Source: Bacteroidales bacterium (GTDB taxonomy: Bacteria; Bacteroidota; Bacteroidia; Bacteroidales; UBA7960). From it: a stretch of 15,628 nucleotides of DNA. The notes beneath the pieces are model-generated. The model was not told the origin of the DNA. It saw only the letters and a list, made by a program, of their open reading frames with translations, and made no database searches. Below, piece after piece: positions 1 through 7,045 of this stretch. Location: NCBI GenBank assembly GCA_003560215.1, contig PWIY01000122.1, positions 1-15,628 of the forward strand, read 5' to 3'. How positions within the stretch are numbered: the first letter of the stretch is position 1; each line of letters starts with the position of its first letter. Made by a program: the position numbers and the translations under genes.

Positions 1-496
1 CACCTGAAATGATGGCCCCGCCGATGATCCCGTCAGGGATGCCCAGGGTGCGGCCAATGCCCAGGAGGGCAACTCCCAGTGTGGCCACTGTACTCCAGCT
101 GCTCCCCGTGGCCAGCGATACAATGGCGCTGACCACACAGGCTGCCACCAGGAAGATGGTGGGGTTGAGGATCTGCAATCCGTAATAGATCATGGCAGGT
201 ACAACCCCGCTCAGCAACCAGGTACCTGCCAGTGATCCGATCAGCAGCAGGATAAGAATGGCCGACATGGCCGATCCGATTGACTTGATGATCCCGGTGT
301 GCAGATCCGACCATTTGTGCCCCAGCCGAATGGCCACGATGGTAGCGATTGCGGCAGACAGTATCAGTACGATCTGGTTGGAACCTGCCAGGGCATCGTC
401 CCCGAAAATAAACACGTTCACAGATATCAGCACTGTCAGGAAAATAACAGGAATAAAGGCTTCAATCAATCGGGGTCGCCTGGTGGATTTTCCCAT
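1..496 (-). CDS. nhaC: Na+/H+ antiporter NhaC, N-terminal part (cut by window edge)
   Basis: Reading the minus strand from the ATG at 496 gives 165 residues without a stop, running off the left edge. The protein is hydrophobic with several membrane segments (about residues 12-31, 42-58, 77-95 and 113-130). The stretch TGSSWSTVATLGVALLGIG at residues 130-148, followed by GGAIISG at 159-165, is the signature of the NhaC family, inner-membrane antiporters that exchange cytoplasmic Na+ for H+. Family members are usually near 480-500 residues, so roughly two thirds lie outside the window. It follows the dihydrouridine synthase gene on the same strand after a 135-nt gap, too long to assume one operon. 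I see no convincing promoter or Shine-Dalgarno site before it. The start is the first in-frame ATG before the first membrane helix. Family assignment is confident; substrate preference (Na+ alone or with Li+) is not visible. Confidence 0.85.
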   Translation of the reverse strand, partial: MGKSTRRPRLIEAFIPVIFLTVLISVNVFIFGDDALAGSNQIVLILSAAIATIVAIRLGHKWSDLHTGIIKSIGSAMSAILILLLIGSLAGTWLLSGVVPAMIYYGLQILNPTIFLVAACVVSAIVSLATGSSWSTVATLGVALLGIGRTLGIPDGIIGGAIISG

Positions 497-631
497 GGAA
501 AGATGAAATGTTTGCTGGTTAACAATTGATGAAGGTGTAAAATAACGTGATTTTTTTTACATGGACAAGCGGGCGGGAAATTTTAATCAAAGGCTGTTAC
601 CCGAATGGTTTACACATTAAAGGATGGGGTA

Positions 632-1621
632 TCAGCGGGTGAGGCTTTTAAAATAACTCTCTTTCTCTGCTTCACCTGAAAAAGGCTGTTGAAAGGTGTA
701 CTCCACCGCTGCCTGGAATGCTTGCCGGTTGCGGCTTTGTTTGATTCTTTCTGATACCCCGGCACTGTTTTCGAAAGATCCCGCCAGGTAATGCCAGACG
801 GCTTTCATCCATCCCAGTTGTTTGCTTTCGCCGGGAATGGAGGCAGCGTGCTCCTGCAGTTCCCGGTGAAAGTCTGCCAACCGGCTGCGTCTGTTTTTTT
901 CATCAGGAAGGGCGTTTCTGATTGCATGTGCGAGGAAGGGGTCGATCAGTATGCCCCGGCCCGGCATCCAGGAAGACTGACCCGGGAGAAGTTCCCGTAG
1001 TTTGTGGAAAACACTGATATTGGCGATGTCGCCGTTGTAAGTCAGGGGATGGCGGAATGCTTTACGCAAGGCCGCAAAAGCCGCGGGATCGGCCTGCCCC
1101 CTGTACAGCTGTTTTCCTGTTCTCGGGTGAAGAATGATCTCCTCCAGGGGGTACCGGTTCAGTACCGGCCATATTTTGCTGATCTCATCGGGGTGCTGAT
1201 GCCCCAGGCGCGTTTTAACGGAAATCCCGATGTGTACCTGTCCACAGATTTTGTCAAGCATCCTGTCAAGCAGTTCCGGGTAAGGAAGCATGCCCGATCC
1301 CTTTTTCTTGTGGGCAATGCGTGAAAAGGGGCAACCCAGATTCCAGTTCAGTGTTCTGTACCCATGATCGGACAGGGTATTGCCCAGTAAAATGATCTCT
1401 TCGGCACTGTTGCTGAGTATCTGTGGAATCACAGTTGCCCGGTGGTTGAAAGGAATCAGGTCTCGCAGTTTATCGGGATGCACTTTTTTTGTACCTGTAC
1501 CACTGATAAAAGGGGCGTATAACAGATCACAACCGCCAATATGCCTGCTGAAGGCATTGCGGAATGCCCGGTTGGTAATGCCCCGGAAAGGAGCCAGTGA
1601 AAGGGTGGTTTTTGTCTCCAT
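632..1621 (-). CDS. tRNA-dihydrouridine synthase
   Basis: This 329-residue protein belongs to the Dus family (COG0042), FMN- and NADPH-dependent enzymes that reduce uridine to dihydrouridine in the tRNA D-loop. Family landmarks appear in order: the N-terminal FMN-binding strand LAPFRGITNRAF (residues 9-20), the catalytic-cysteine block NWNLGCPF with C97, VKTRLG with the FMN-contacting lysine K136, HPRTGKQLYRG (165-175), YNGDI (195-199) and the phosphate-binding MPGRGIL (219-225, usually MIGRGA). The last 90 residues form the helical tRNA-binding domain. Length is normal. The substituted motifs (PFRG instead of PM.G, MPGRG instead of MIGRG) set it apart from textbook DusA/DusB, so I give no symbol or target position. 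The start is the ATG just upstream of the first conserved strand. A TAATTTTG promoter element lies only 18 nt upstream. Confidence 0.9.
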   Translation of the reverse strand: METKTTLSLAPFRGITNRAFRNAFSRHIGGCDLLYAPFISGTGTKKVHPDKLRDLIPFNHRATVIPQILSNSAEEIILLGNTLSDHGYRTLNWNLGCPFSRIAHKKKGSGMLPYPELLDRMLDKICGQVHIGISVKTRLGHQHPDEISKIWPVLNRYPLEEIILHPRTGKQLYRGQADPAAFAALRKAFRHPLTYNGDIANISVFHKLRELLPGQSSWMPGRGILIDPFLAHAIRNALPDEKNRRSRLADFHRELQEHAASIPGESKQLGWMKAVWHYLAGSFENSAGVSERIKQSRNRQAFQAAVEYTFQQPFSGEAEKESYFKSLTR

Positions 1622-1638
1622 TCAAATGGGTCAGGAGG

Positions 1639-1646
1639 CAAAATTA
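1639..1646 (-). promoter_or_regulatory. Possible -7 element of the dihydrouridine synthase gene
   Basis: On the minus strand these bases read TAATTTTG, an exact match to the Bacteroidota -7 consensus TAnnTTTG. No TTTG is visible at the -33 distance; instead that zone holds the 20-bp tandem repeat at 1658-1697. Transcription would start close to 1632, giving a leader of about ten bases. The match is short and could be chance. Confidence 0.35.
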
Positions 1647-1657
1647 CTAAAAACCTG

Positions 1658-1697
1658 CAGGATATATCCCGCCTGTGCAGGATGTATCCCGCCTGAA
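1658..1697. repeat. Two tandem 20-bp repeats, each with an operator-like inverted repeat
   Basis: Two adjacent 20-bp units, 1658-1677 and 1678-1697, differ at only three positions. Each begins CAGGAT and ends with CCCGCCTG plus two variable bases. The first unit contains the perfect palindrome GGATATATCC; the second has GGATGTATCC, with one mismatch. CAGG and CCTG also flank each palindrome. A degraded third copy (tgatacctgcctgaac) may follow. The array lies 37 bases upstream of the dihydrouridine synthase ATG and over the expected -33 region of its promoter, so tandem binding sites for a dimeric regulator are possible, but simple slippage would look the same. Confidence 0.5.
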
Positions 1698-1740
1698 TGA
1701 TACCTGCCTGAACAGATTGAGGCATTTGGGAGAACCAACA

Positions 1741-1792
1741 AAAAAAAAGGCGACGGAGGCAGGTCTGTGAATGGCCTGCAACCATCGCCTTT
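1741..1792 (-). terminator. Rho-independent terminator of the DUF4382 lipoprotein gene
   Basis: Read on the minus strand, AAAGGCGA (1792-1785) pairs with TCGCCTTT (1753-1746), and inside it GCAGG pairs with CCTGC across a short loop. A run of T residues follows (1748-1741). It starts 27 nt after the stop codon of the DUF4382 gene, the right place to end that transcript. The structure is strong and specific enough to call by eye. Confidence 0.85.
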
Positions 1793-1818
1793 GAAGTCAG
1801 GTTGGATATACCAACAGT

Positions 1819-2727
1819 TTAGAAATCCTCAAGGTCAATGTCCAGTTCGGTGGTTTCATCCGCTTGAACCGGTACATTTTCCACCACTCCGAGAACTTCC
1901 ACAAATTCCCCGTCAGCATCGGTGGCTGTAACGACAAGGTCATAGTTGCCTTCTCTGAGGAAGTCCAGGTGGTACCTGTTGTTTTCATCCACTTTATCGC
2001 TGTTCAGGGCACCCGGAAAACGGGTTTCTTCTTCTGCCGGGTCATCAGCTTCCTCTTCGCTGTAGGTGCCCGACTCATAGGCGTATACCACAACGCCGGT
2101 ATCTTCAGGGATGTTGACTACATCACCGGCGATCCTTCCGGATACGATATTGCTGATCAGCCGGATGGTTGGCTTGAGGATATACCTACCCGATTGCCCG
2201 GCCCTTACCACTGACCGCCTTACGTCAAAGTCGGCGGTAACCTCGGCTATTGCATTGGCAGGAACTTCAAACTGTCCGACGGCCTTATAACCGGTTTGGG
2301 CACCACTGGGAACAAACAACGGGGTGGTTGTTCCGTCCTCAAAGACCAGATAGCTGCCGGGAGTGTTCGGCGGGCCCTGCCCGCGATCGGGAGCATCAAG
2401 CATGAACCTGATCTGGGTGTAAACACCGGGATCCATTTCAAAGAAACCCAAAAGCTCGGTTTCTCCCCTGGTCAGTTCCAGAAGATCCAGTTTGACAGGT
2501 TCGTCGAACTCATCAAAGGTTCTCCACTCGCCGCCCTGACTGTGATATTGTATCTCAGTGAATGTGATGAACACGCTTTCAATGCCATCCGTATCAATTG
2601 GGGCATCGGTCATGTAAAGCCTCAGGTTTCCCTTTTCTTCGTTCATGGTGCTCTCATCTGAATCACATGCGGCCATAAAAAAGACCGGCAGCAGTGCGAT
2701 CAAAACATATTTCCATTTTTTCAACAT
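1819..2727 (-). CDS. DUF4382 domain lipoprotein
   Basis: This 302-residue protein has a lipoprotein signal peptide: two lysines, a hydrophobic stretch and the lipobox MAAC with C21 as the lipidated residue. The acidic DSDE right after the cysteine resembles the lipoprotein export signals that place Bacteroidota lipoproteins on the cell surface (inference). Residues about 33-195 match DUF4382: LRLYMTDAPIDTDGIESV, then a tryptophan-containing turn, KLDLLELTRGETELLGF and PGVYTQIRFML. The remainder (about 196-302) looks like a beta-sandwich of the carboxypeptidase-regulatory type, interrupted by a glutamate-rich loop. The biochemical role of DUF4382 is unknown. The gene follows the anti-sigma-like gene after 179 nt but has its own ECF-type promoter (2771-2797), so it is probably a target of the neighbouring sigma factor. 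It is closed by the terminator at 1741-1792. Confidence 0.85.
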   Translation of the reverse strand: MLKKWKYVLIALLPVFFMAACDSDESTMNEEKGNLRLYMTDAPIDTDGIESVFITFTEIQYHSQGGEWRTFDEFDEPVKLDLLELTRGETELLGFFEMDPGVYTQIRFMLDAPDRGQGPPNTPGSYLVFEDGTTTPLFVPSGAQTGYKAVGQFEVPANAIAEVTADFDVRRSVVRAGQSGRYILKPTIRLISNIVSGRIAGDVVNIPEDTGVVVYAYESGTYSEEEADDPAEEETRFPGALNSDKVDENNRYHLDFLREGNYDLVVTATDADGEFVEVLGVVENVPVQADETTELDIDLEDF

Positions 2728-2770
2728 ACCTCTTGTTTTTTAGGTGAATGATTCTGTTTTCTGTTCTTAA

Positions 2771-2797
2771 GACGTTAGCTACGGCCGGATGGTTGTA
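2771..2797 (-). promoter_or_regulatory. ECF-type promoter of the DUF4382 gene
   Basis: On the minus strand: TACAACC (2797-2791), a 16-nt spacer ending in AA, then CGTCTTAA with CGTC at 2774-2771. The same layout, TGCAACC, 16 nt ending in AA, CGTCT, occurs before the ECF sigma operon at 5544-5518. The CGTC lies 43 nt before the ATG here and 40 nt before it there. AAC-rich -35 and CGTC -10 elements are typical of ECF sigma factors. That the local sigma factor uses both sites is inference. Confidence 0.7.
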
Positions 2798-2906
2798 ATG
2801 GAGATGCAGGCTGGTGATGGCACCGGAGGTGTTGTTTTCTGCCGGACCGCTGATGCTGGTTGCCGCGGAATTGAGCTGACGTTTAGCGATGGGGCGCAGC
2901 TGCCGG

Positions 2907-4112
2907 TCAGGGTTGAATGTGATAATGAAGGGAGATACTCATCTGGAATGAAAACAGCCGGGTATTGTTCAGGCTGGCCGGAGCCTGATCGCTTCCTGCA
3001 AACACGTTCTTGAGCCCGTAGTTTGTAAAAATGCCCGTATGCAACTCAAGCGGACCGTCTATCTTATGCAGATATCCAAATCCGGCGGTCAAACCGTAAT
3101 CCGAATTGGTGTAAAGGGCTGATATTTCTTCGGCACGGCCGTTGATCTGTTGCTCTGCATTACGGATGTAGGCACTGTACCCCCCACCGTGCAGCACCCA
3201 GGGGCGTTGTTCCCATGGAGTAAAAGAAAAAAGCACGGACAACCTGGTGTAATCAAGCTGGAATTCAGTTGACACATACTGCCCGTGAATATACTCATTG
3301 TACCGTTGCCGGTTTTGTGCAAGCAGATCCACCCCTGCCTGAATCCTCATCCTGGGAAACAGTTGAACCCCCGCCACAAAGCCGTAGGAACCTCCGAAAG
3401 AGGGGCGGGTGTCGGTAATATCGTTTGCGGACAAGCCGCTGATGGTCTTGCTGTTGAGCATCCAGGTGTTTCCCATCTGTCCGTTTACACCTGCAAAAAA
3501 AGCGGGTCGTTGTGCCCTTGTTTGCGAATAGGCGATGTCTGTTTCAGAAATGTCTGTGCCGGGTATGTGGGTTATGTGCCTGGCTGCCATGAAGGTTCGG
3601 ATTGTCCTGATGCTTTCGGGGCGGTCTGGCACCAGGCCGGGTTTTGATGCAAGGAGGCCCGGAACATCGAAGGTTTCAGCAAGGGTCATCCTTACAGCCA
3701 AAGTGTCCTCAGCCTGCACTTCAGCCCGCCTTGTCTGCACCAGGTCGCTTTCCGCCAGCTGCAGTGTTTCCCTTTGATCTGTGCCGGGGATCTGCTCCGG
3801 CGATACCTCCGGCATGGGCTGAGGTGTTGGGAGATCCGGAAAATCGGCCACTTCCTGCATTGCCGGCCGGATGTAATCCTGAAGGACAAAGTAATACAAT
3901 ACGGTGGCAGAGGCAAGAAGCAGCAAGAAAGATGCGGCAATTGCCCTGAGCATATAATAGGCCGAAGCTCCCCGCCTGGCAGCCAGCTCAGTGTTTACCC
4001 TGGCCCATACGTCATTTACATCCAGTTCATCCTGAATGCCTTCCCAGACTTTTTCAGGGGGCTCTTCACGCCCGGACTCCATCCATTGCTTGTATAGTTG
4101 GTTAAAATCCAT
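2907..4112 (-). CDS. Anti-sigma-like inner-membrane protein fused to an outer-membrane-type beta-barrel
   Basis: The 401-residue protein starts with an acidic, helical cytoplasmic segment (residues 1-50, probably the sigma-binding part), one membrane helix at about 53-76 (MLRAIAASFLLLLASATVLYYF) and a proline- and glutamate-rich periplasmic linker to about 203. From residue 204 to the end come alternating hydrophobic strands (AFFAGVNGQMG, GFVAGVQLFP, RIQAGVDLLAQ, LSVLFSFTPW, YGLTAGFGYLHK, ELHTGIFTNYGL, FSFQMSISLHYH) like PorT/OMP_b-brl outer-membrane barrels. It has no cleavable signal peptide. It starts 4 nt after the ECF sigma gene, so it is presumably the partner that holds the sigma factor at the membrane. 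The zinc-binding HxxxCxxC motif of ZAS anti-sigma factors is absent. The sigma-binding role rests on position and topology, not on a recognised domain. Confidence 0.75.
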   Translation of the reverse strand: MDFNQLYKQWMESGREEPPEKVWEGIQDELDVNDVWARVNTELAARRGASAYYMLRAIAASFLLLLASATVLYYFVLQDYIRPAMQEVADFPDLPTPQPMPEVSPEQIPGTDQRETLQLAESDLVQTRRAEVQAEDTLAVRMTLAETFDVPGLLASKPGLVPDRPESIRTIRTFMAARHITHIPGTDISETDIAYSQTRAQRPAFFAGVNGQMGNTWMLNSKTISGLSANDITDTRPSFGGSYGFVAGVQLFPRMRIQAGVDLLAQNRQRYNEYIHGQYVSTEFQLDYTRLSVLFSFTPWEQRPWVLHGGGYSAYIRNAEQQINGRAEEISALYTNSDYGLTAGFGYLHKIDGPLELHTGIFTNYGLKNVFAGSDQAPASLNNTRLFSFQMSISLHYHIQP

Positions 4113-4116
4113 TGCA

Positions 4117-4662
4117 CTAATTCGGTTTGTCTACCCATTGCTGAAGCAGCATCCTTGCACGGCTGTATTGCGACTTGGAAGTGCCGGTGGTGATGTTGAG
4201 CTTTTGGGCGATCTCGCTGTGGGTGTATCCTTCCACCGCATAAAGATTAAATACGATGCGTGCTCCCTCCGGCAGCTTTTTGATCTGGTTCAGGATGTCT
4301 CCTGCTTCCATAAAGTTCGGAGCCACCCATTTATTCGTTTGCATAGTTTGCTCACTTACTTCCTGATCAATGAACAGTTCTGACCTGTTTTTTTTTCGCA
4401 GGAAGTCAATGGCGGTGTTGGTAACGATCCGCCGTATCCATCCTTCCAGTGACCCCGAGCCGCTATATTTAGCAATCTGCCTGAATACTTTTACGAAAGC
4501 TTCCTGCAGCATATCCTGCGCGAGCGGACGTTCCCCGGCATACCCCATGCATATGCCGTACATTTTACGGGCATATTTGCGGTACAGTACCTCCTGGAAG
4601 TGTCTGTCGTTTTTTTTACAACCTTCCAGGATCGTTTCCTCCGGGTAAAGATCCTGCCGCAT
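4117..4662 (-). CDS. ECF RNA polymerase sigma factor
   Basis: The 181-residue protein has the two-domain ECF layout. Region 2 covers about residues 23-92 (YRKYARKMYGICMGY, then DMLQEAFVKVFRQI and GWIRRIVTNTAIDFLRKK, the -10 recognition and melting part). Region 4 covers about 124-176 with the helix-turn-helix EGYTHSEIAQKLN...SKSQYSRARMLLQ, which reads the -35 element. No extra domain is fused. It lies 8 nt after the upstream lipoprotein gene and 4 nt before the anti-sigma-like gene, so the three are almost surely one transcript. Two matching ECF-type promoters, before this operon and before the DUF4382 gene, indicate autoregulation plus one further local target. The stimulus is not readable from sequence, but the envelope lipoproteins point to a surface or envelope signal. 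Confidence 0.92.
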   Translation of the reverse strand: MRQDLYPEETILEGCKKNDRHFQEVLYRKYARKMYGICMGYAGERPLAQDMLQEAFVKVFRQIAKYSGSGSLEGWIRRIVTNTAIDFLRKKNRSELFIDQEVSEQTMQTNKWVAPNFMEAGDILNQIKKLPEGARIVFNLYAVEGYTHSEIAQKLNITTGTSKSQYSRARMLLQQWVDKPN

Positions 4663-4670
4663 AAAGCGTT

Positions 4671-5477
4671 CTATTCAATAACAAGCGTAAAAGCATGTGG
4701 CAACCTGGCTGATATGCTGTTAAACAGCCCCGGGTTGATGTCCTCGTTGATCAGTAAAACCTCTTCCCCTTCTCTGTCGGCCAGCGTGGCATTGACAATC
4801 ATACCGTAATTGATCAGCCGCATCAGGGAATCGGTGTCAAGTTTGATACTGCCAGTTGAATCTTCTTCCTTCGACAGAACAATATTTGTCTGGTTCCCGG
4901 AGATCCGGGCCCGGATCCGGATTTCCTCCTCCGGACCGTAGTCCAGGATGACCGGAATCTCTCCCCGGGCCGGGTGTGTATAGTTCCCCTGCATAACCAG
5001 GGAGGAGAGCTCACTGCTACCAAGGTGCAGGGTAATCTCAATCAGGTAATAATTGCCTTGCGGGATGTCAAAAGATATATCCGGCTGTGCATCCGGATCG
5101 GAGAGATCGATTTCGTAGGCTGATGGGAAATCGGTCATGAAATAAACATGTTCCTGACCCTGGGTTCTGCGGCCCTCAAATTCGATGTTCCGGACAACCA
5201 TGGTTCCGCTGTCGAGAACGAATTGATTGGGACGGCCGTCCGGGCCTTCCTGTTGCTTCCCGGTGGGAGCCGCCCCCCGGGGCTGCACTGTTTCGTTGTC
5301 TTTTTCTCCCGACAGGGCAAAGTCTGTCATGCTGAAATCGAATTTCAGTTTGGCGGGCAACTTGTCAGGATCAGAGTCTGTGATTTTGTCACAGGCTGTA
5401 AAAGTGAATAACAGTACAAAACCCATGATAAAAAATCCCGGAGGAATTTTTATCTGTTTTCCTATAGCTGAATACAT
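4671..5477 (-). CDS. Lipoprotein opening the ECF sigma operon (DUF4382-like layout)
   Basis: This 268-residue protein has a lipoprotein signal: basic start, a hydrophobic stretch (residues about 14-28) and FTAC with C29 as the likely lipidated cysteine. A second possible start is M18, which would leave a very short signal, so the ATG at 5477 is preferred. A polar linker rich in P, G, Q and E (about 57-82) leads to a beta-rich domain: GTMVVRNIEFEG, YEIDLSDPDAQPDISFDIPQG, NYYLIEITLHLG. The order of elements (a variable-strand segment, a DL block, then PxGxYxxIxxxL) recalls the DUF4382 protein downstream, but the similarity is weak and could be convergence. As first gene of the operon it may be the sensor or a target on the outer membrane. 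Function unknown. Confidence 0.75.
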   Translation of the reverse strand: MYSAIGKQIKIPPGFFIMGFVLLFTFTACDKITDSDPDKLPAKLKFDFSMTDFALSGEKDNETVQPRGAAPTGKQQEGPDGRPNQFVLDSGTMVVRNIEFEGRRTQGQEHVYFMTDFPSAYEIDLSDPDAQPDISFDIPQGNYYLIEITLHLGSSELSSLVMQGNYTHPARGEIPVILDYGPEEEIRIRARISGNQTNIVLSKEEDSTGSIKLDTDSLMRLINYGMIVNATLADREGEEVLLINEDINPGLFNSISARLPHAFTLVIE

Positions 5478-5517
5478 TGGTGCAATTTTTGATGATGGAT
5501 CGCTTGGTTATATAGGA

Positions 5518-5544
5518 GACGTTAAAAATAGGCAAAAGGTTGCA
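5518..5544 (-). promoter_or_regulatory. ECF-type promoter of the lipoprotein-sigma-antisigma operon
   Basis: On the minus strand: TGCAACC (5544-5538), 16 nt ending in AA, then CGTCTCC with CGTC at 5521-5518. It is followed by an AT-rich start region (TATATAA) and lies 40 nt before the ATG of the first gene. Its near twin sits at 2797-2771. The -10 and -35 elements differ from the vegetative TTTG/TAnnTTTG type used elsewhere in the window, which supports control by an ECF sigma, most simply the one encoded in this operon. Confidence 0.7.
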
Positions 5545-5557
5545 AAGTAATAATCTG

Positions 5558-5565
5558 TATTTTTG
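5558..5565 (+). promoter_or_regulatory. Possible -7 element of the TPR lipoprotein gene
   Basis: TATTTTTG matches the Bacteroidota TAnnTTTG element and lies 51 nt before the ATG at 5617. The -33 position has no TTTG; its expected place overlaps the -35 part of the divergent ECF promoter at 5538-5544. The two divergent promoters would therefore compete for polymerase if both are real. Confidence 0.4.
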
Positions 5566-5616
5566 TGATTTATTTGCAGGCAGATTCAGACACACCGAAA
5601 AGAGGAATAATTATTT

Positions 5617-6522
5617 ATGACATCAAAAAAGAATGCATCACGGATTACTTTAATATTGTTTTCCATCATTTTTATTGCCGGCGGCTGCGCTGCACTTTCA
5701 CAGCTGGATGGCAAGGCCGAAGCTGCTGACGAAATCTATGAAACCGGCGAACCTGCTGAAGCCCTGGCCGCTTACGAGGAGGTGATTGCTGCCTATGAAG
5801 AGGAGGGGGAAAGTGTTCCGCCGCGAATCTACAGAAGAGCCGGACTGCTGGCCTATGAACTGGGGGATACCGGCAAAACGATCGACTATCTTGGGGAGAT
5901 CCGCAGGACCCCCCATGCCGATGCAGCCACGCATGCTGCTTTGGCCAGATCTTACCGTGAAATTGACAATTTGTCACTTGAGATCACCTCACTTGAGAAT
6001 TATGTTGAGAATTACCCGGACGGGGAAGAAATCGATGAAATGCGGGCCATGTTGTTTGAAACCCTGGTGGAAAGCGAACAAACAGAGGAGGCTTATGAGT
6101 TGTGGCCGCAGCTTGACCGGTCTTACCGGCAGGATGAGGCAATGATGTCAGCGTATATGGAGGTGAAGCAGGAACTTGGCCATGAGGAAAGCGTGACGGA
6201 GCTTGCTGAGGAAATCCTGGAGATCAACCCTGACAACCCCACAGCACTTGAGTGGCTTGGAAGAAAACACTTAAAAGAGGCCGAAAAGCGCTATAACAGA
6301 GAAATGGCTGCTTACGAGGAAAACCGGACTCACCGGCAATATGCGCAACTTCTGGAGGAACTGGAGATCGTAAATACGGATCTGCACATTGCCCTTGACT
6401 ACTTCAAACGACTTTTTGAACAGGAACCCCTGCCTGCCTATGCCAGTTATATTGCCAACATCTATGAACGGCTGCAAAATGAGGAAAAGGCAGATCAATA
6501 CCGCAATAAGGCCGGCGGGTAA
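5617..6522 (+). CDS. TPR-repeat lipoprotein
   Basis: This 301-residue protein has a lipoprotein signal peptide (basic residues 4-9, hydrophobic 10-20, lipobox IAGGC with C24). The rest is all-alpha, acidic and made of degenerate tetratricopeptide repeats, visible from the spaced A/G/Y pattern: ADEIYETGEPAEALAAYEEV (about 37-56), YRRAGLLAYELGDTGKTIDYL (about 72-92), and similar helices through the C-terminus, ending YIANIYERLQNEEKADQYR. TPR lipoproteins usually act as scaffolds for envelope complexes; nothing here identifies the partner. An AGAGGA about 11 nt upstream of the ATG could serve as ribosome binding site. It stands alone: divergent from the ECF operon, convergent with marR, only 20 nt apart from its end. 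Confidence 0.82.
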   Translation: MTSKKNASRITLILFSIIFIAGGCAALSQLDGKAEAADEIYETGEPAEALAAYEEVIAAYEEEGESVPPRIYRRAGLLAYELGDTGKTIDYLGEIRRTPHADAATHAALARSYREIDNLSLEITSLENYVENYPDGEEIDEMRAMLFETLVESEQTEEAYELWPQLDRSYRQDEAMMSAYMEVKQELGHEESVTELAEEILEINPDNPTALEWLGRKHLKEAEKRYNREMAAYEENRTHRQYAQLLEELEIVNTDLHIALDYFKRLFEQEPLPAYASYIANIYERLQNEEKADQYRNKAGG

Positions 6523-6542
6523 ACGCTGAAATAAGGCGGTGG

Positions 6543-6977
6543 TTAATCGCTGAGATTGGTGCTGACCTTTTCCAGACTTCTGAAAAGTTCCCTGGTTTCT
6601 TCTTTGTGCAAATCCTTCAATGCCTCTGAGATGGTCATTTCTGCAAGCGGACTTAGCTTGCCGTAGGCACTCCTGCCGGCATCCGTAAGGCTCACAATGC
6701 GCACCCTTTTATCGTTTCCCGACACTTCCCGGGCAACAAGGCCCTTTTTTTCCATTCTTTCAATGGTTCTTGAGACTGAAACCTTATCCATAAATAAAAT
6801 CTCGCCAATCGCATTATGAGATTGTGATCCCTTATGATAAAGCAGCGAGAGCACCGACCACTGGTCAGGACGCATGTGAATCCCTTTTTCCCTGCTTATT
6901 TGTTCAAAGCGCTTTCCGAGTGCCCTGGATATTTGCTGGGTGATCCTTCCCAGCGAATGGTCGAAATGGTATTGCAT
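6543..6977 (-). CDS. MarR-family repressor of the reductive dehalogenase genes
   Basis: From the ATG at 6977 this is a 144-residue MarR protein, the usual family length. It has N-terminal dimerisation helices, a winged helix-turn-helix (HNAIGEILFMDKVSVSRTIER, then the wing KGLVAREVSGNDKRVRIVSLTDAG) and a C-terminal dimerisation helix. The reading frame is open further up to a TTG at 7034, but that codon lies in the centre of the operator palindrome and upstream of the gene's own -7 element (6997-7004), so the shorter start is preferred. It is divergent from rdhA, with 104 bases between the two starts. MarR-type regulators (RdhR) are known next to rdhA genes in Dehalococcoides, where they repress them. 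By analogy this one should bind the palindrome at 7024-7045 and release it on sensing an organohalide or phenolic ligand; the ligand is unknown. Confidence 0.9.
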   Translation of the reverse strand: MQYHFDHSLGRITQQISRALGKRFEQISREKGIHMRPDQWSVLSLLYHKGSQSHNAIGEILFMDKVSVSRTIERMEKKGLVAREVSGNDKRVRIVSLTDAGRSAYGKLSPLAEMTISEALKDLHKEETRELFRSLEKVSTNLSD

Positions 6978-6996
6978 GGCTTGTATTTTTCTGAAA

Positions 6997-7004
6997 CAAA
7001 AATA
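6997..7004 (-). promoter_or_regulatory. -7 element of marR
   Basis: Minus-strand TATTTTTG matches TAnnTTTG. Transcription would begin near 6990, about a dozen bases before the ATG at 6977, which supports that start over the upstream TTG. No TTTG is seen at -33. The operator palindrome begins 20 nt upstream, so the repressor would overlap this promoter's -33 zone and could limit its own synthesis. Confidence 0.5.
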
Positions 7005-7023
7005 CTGGAAATTTTGCCGGTAA

Positions 7024-7045
7024 TTTGGTTTCAATTGAAACTAAA
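7024..7045. promoter_or_regulatory. Operator palindrome between marR and rdhA
   Basis: GTTTCAATTGAAAC at 7028-7041 is a perfect 14-bp palindrome. Adding the flanks, 7024-7045 is symmetric over 22 bp with one mismatched pair (G7027/T7042). Size and AT-rich symmetry fit MarR-family operators. It starts at the rdhA -33 element and runs into the -33/-7 spacer, where a bound dimer would block RNA polymerase. Binding itself is inferred. Confidence 0.75.

Noticed and set aside
33..314. Minus-strand open frame rich in H, G and P at the left edge
   Set aside because: Another frame of the same strand gives a clear NhaC protein through the whole region, so this is an out-of-frame shadow.
6978..7034. 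Longer MarR start at TTG 7034
   Set aside because: It lies in the centre of the operator palindrome, needs a rare start codon, would precede the gene's own -7 element and adds 19 residues not typical of the family.
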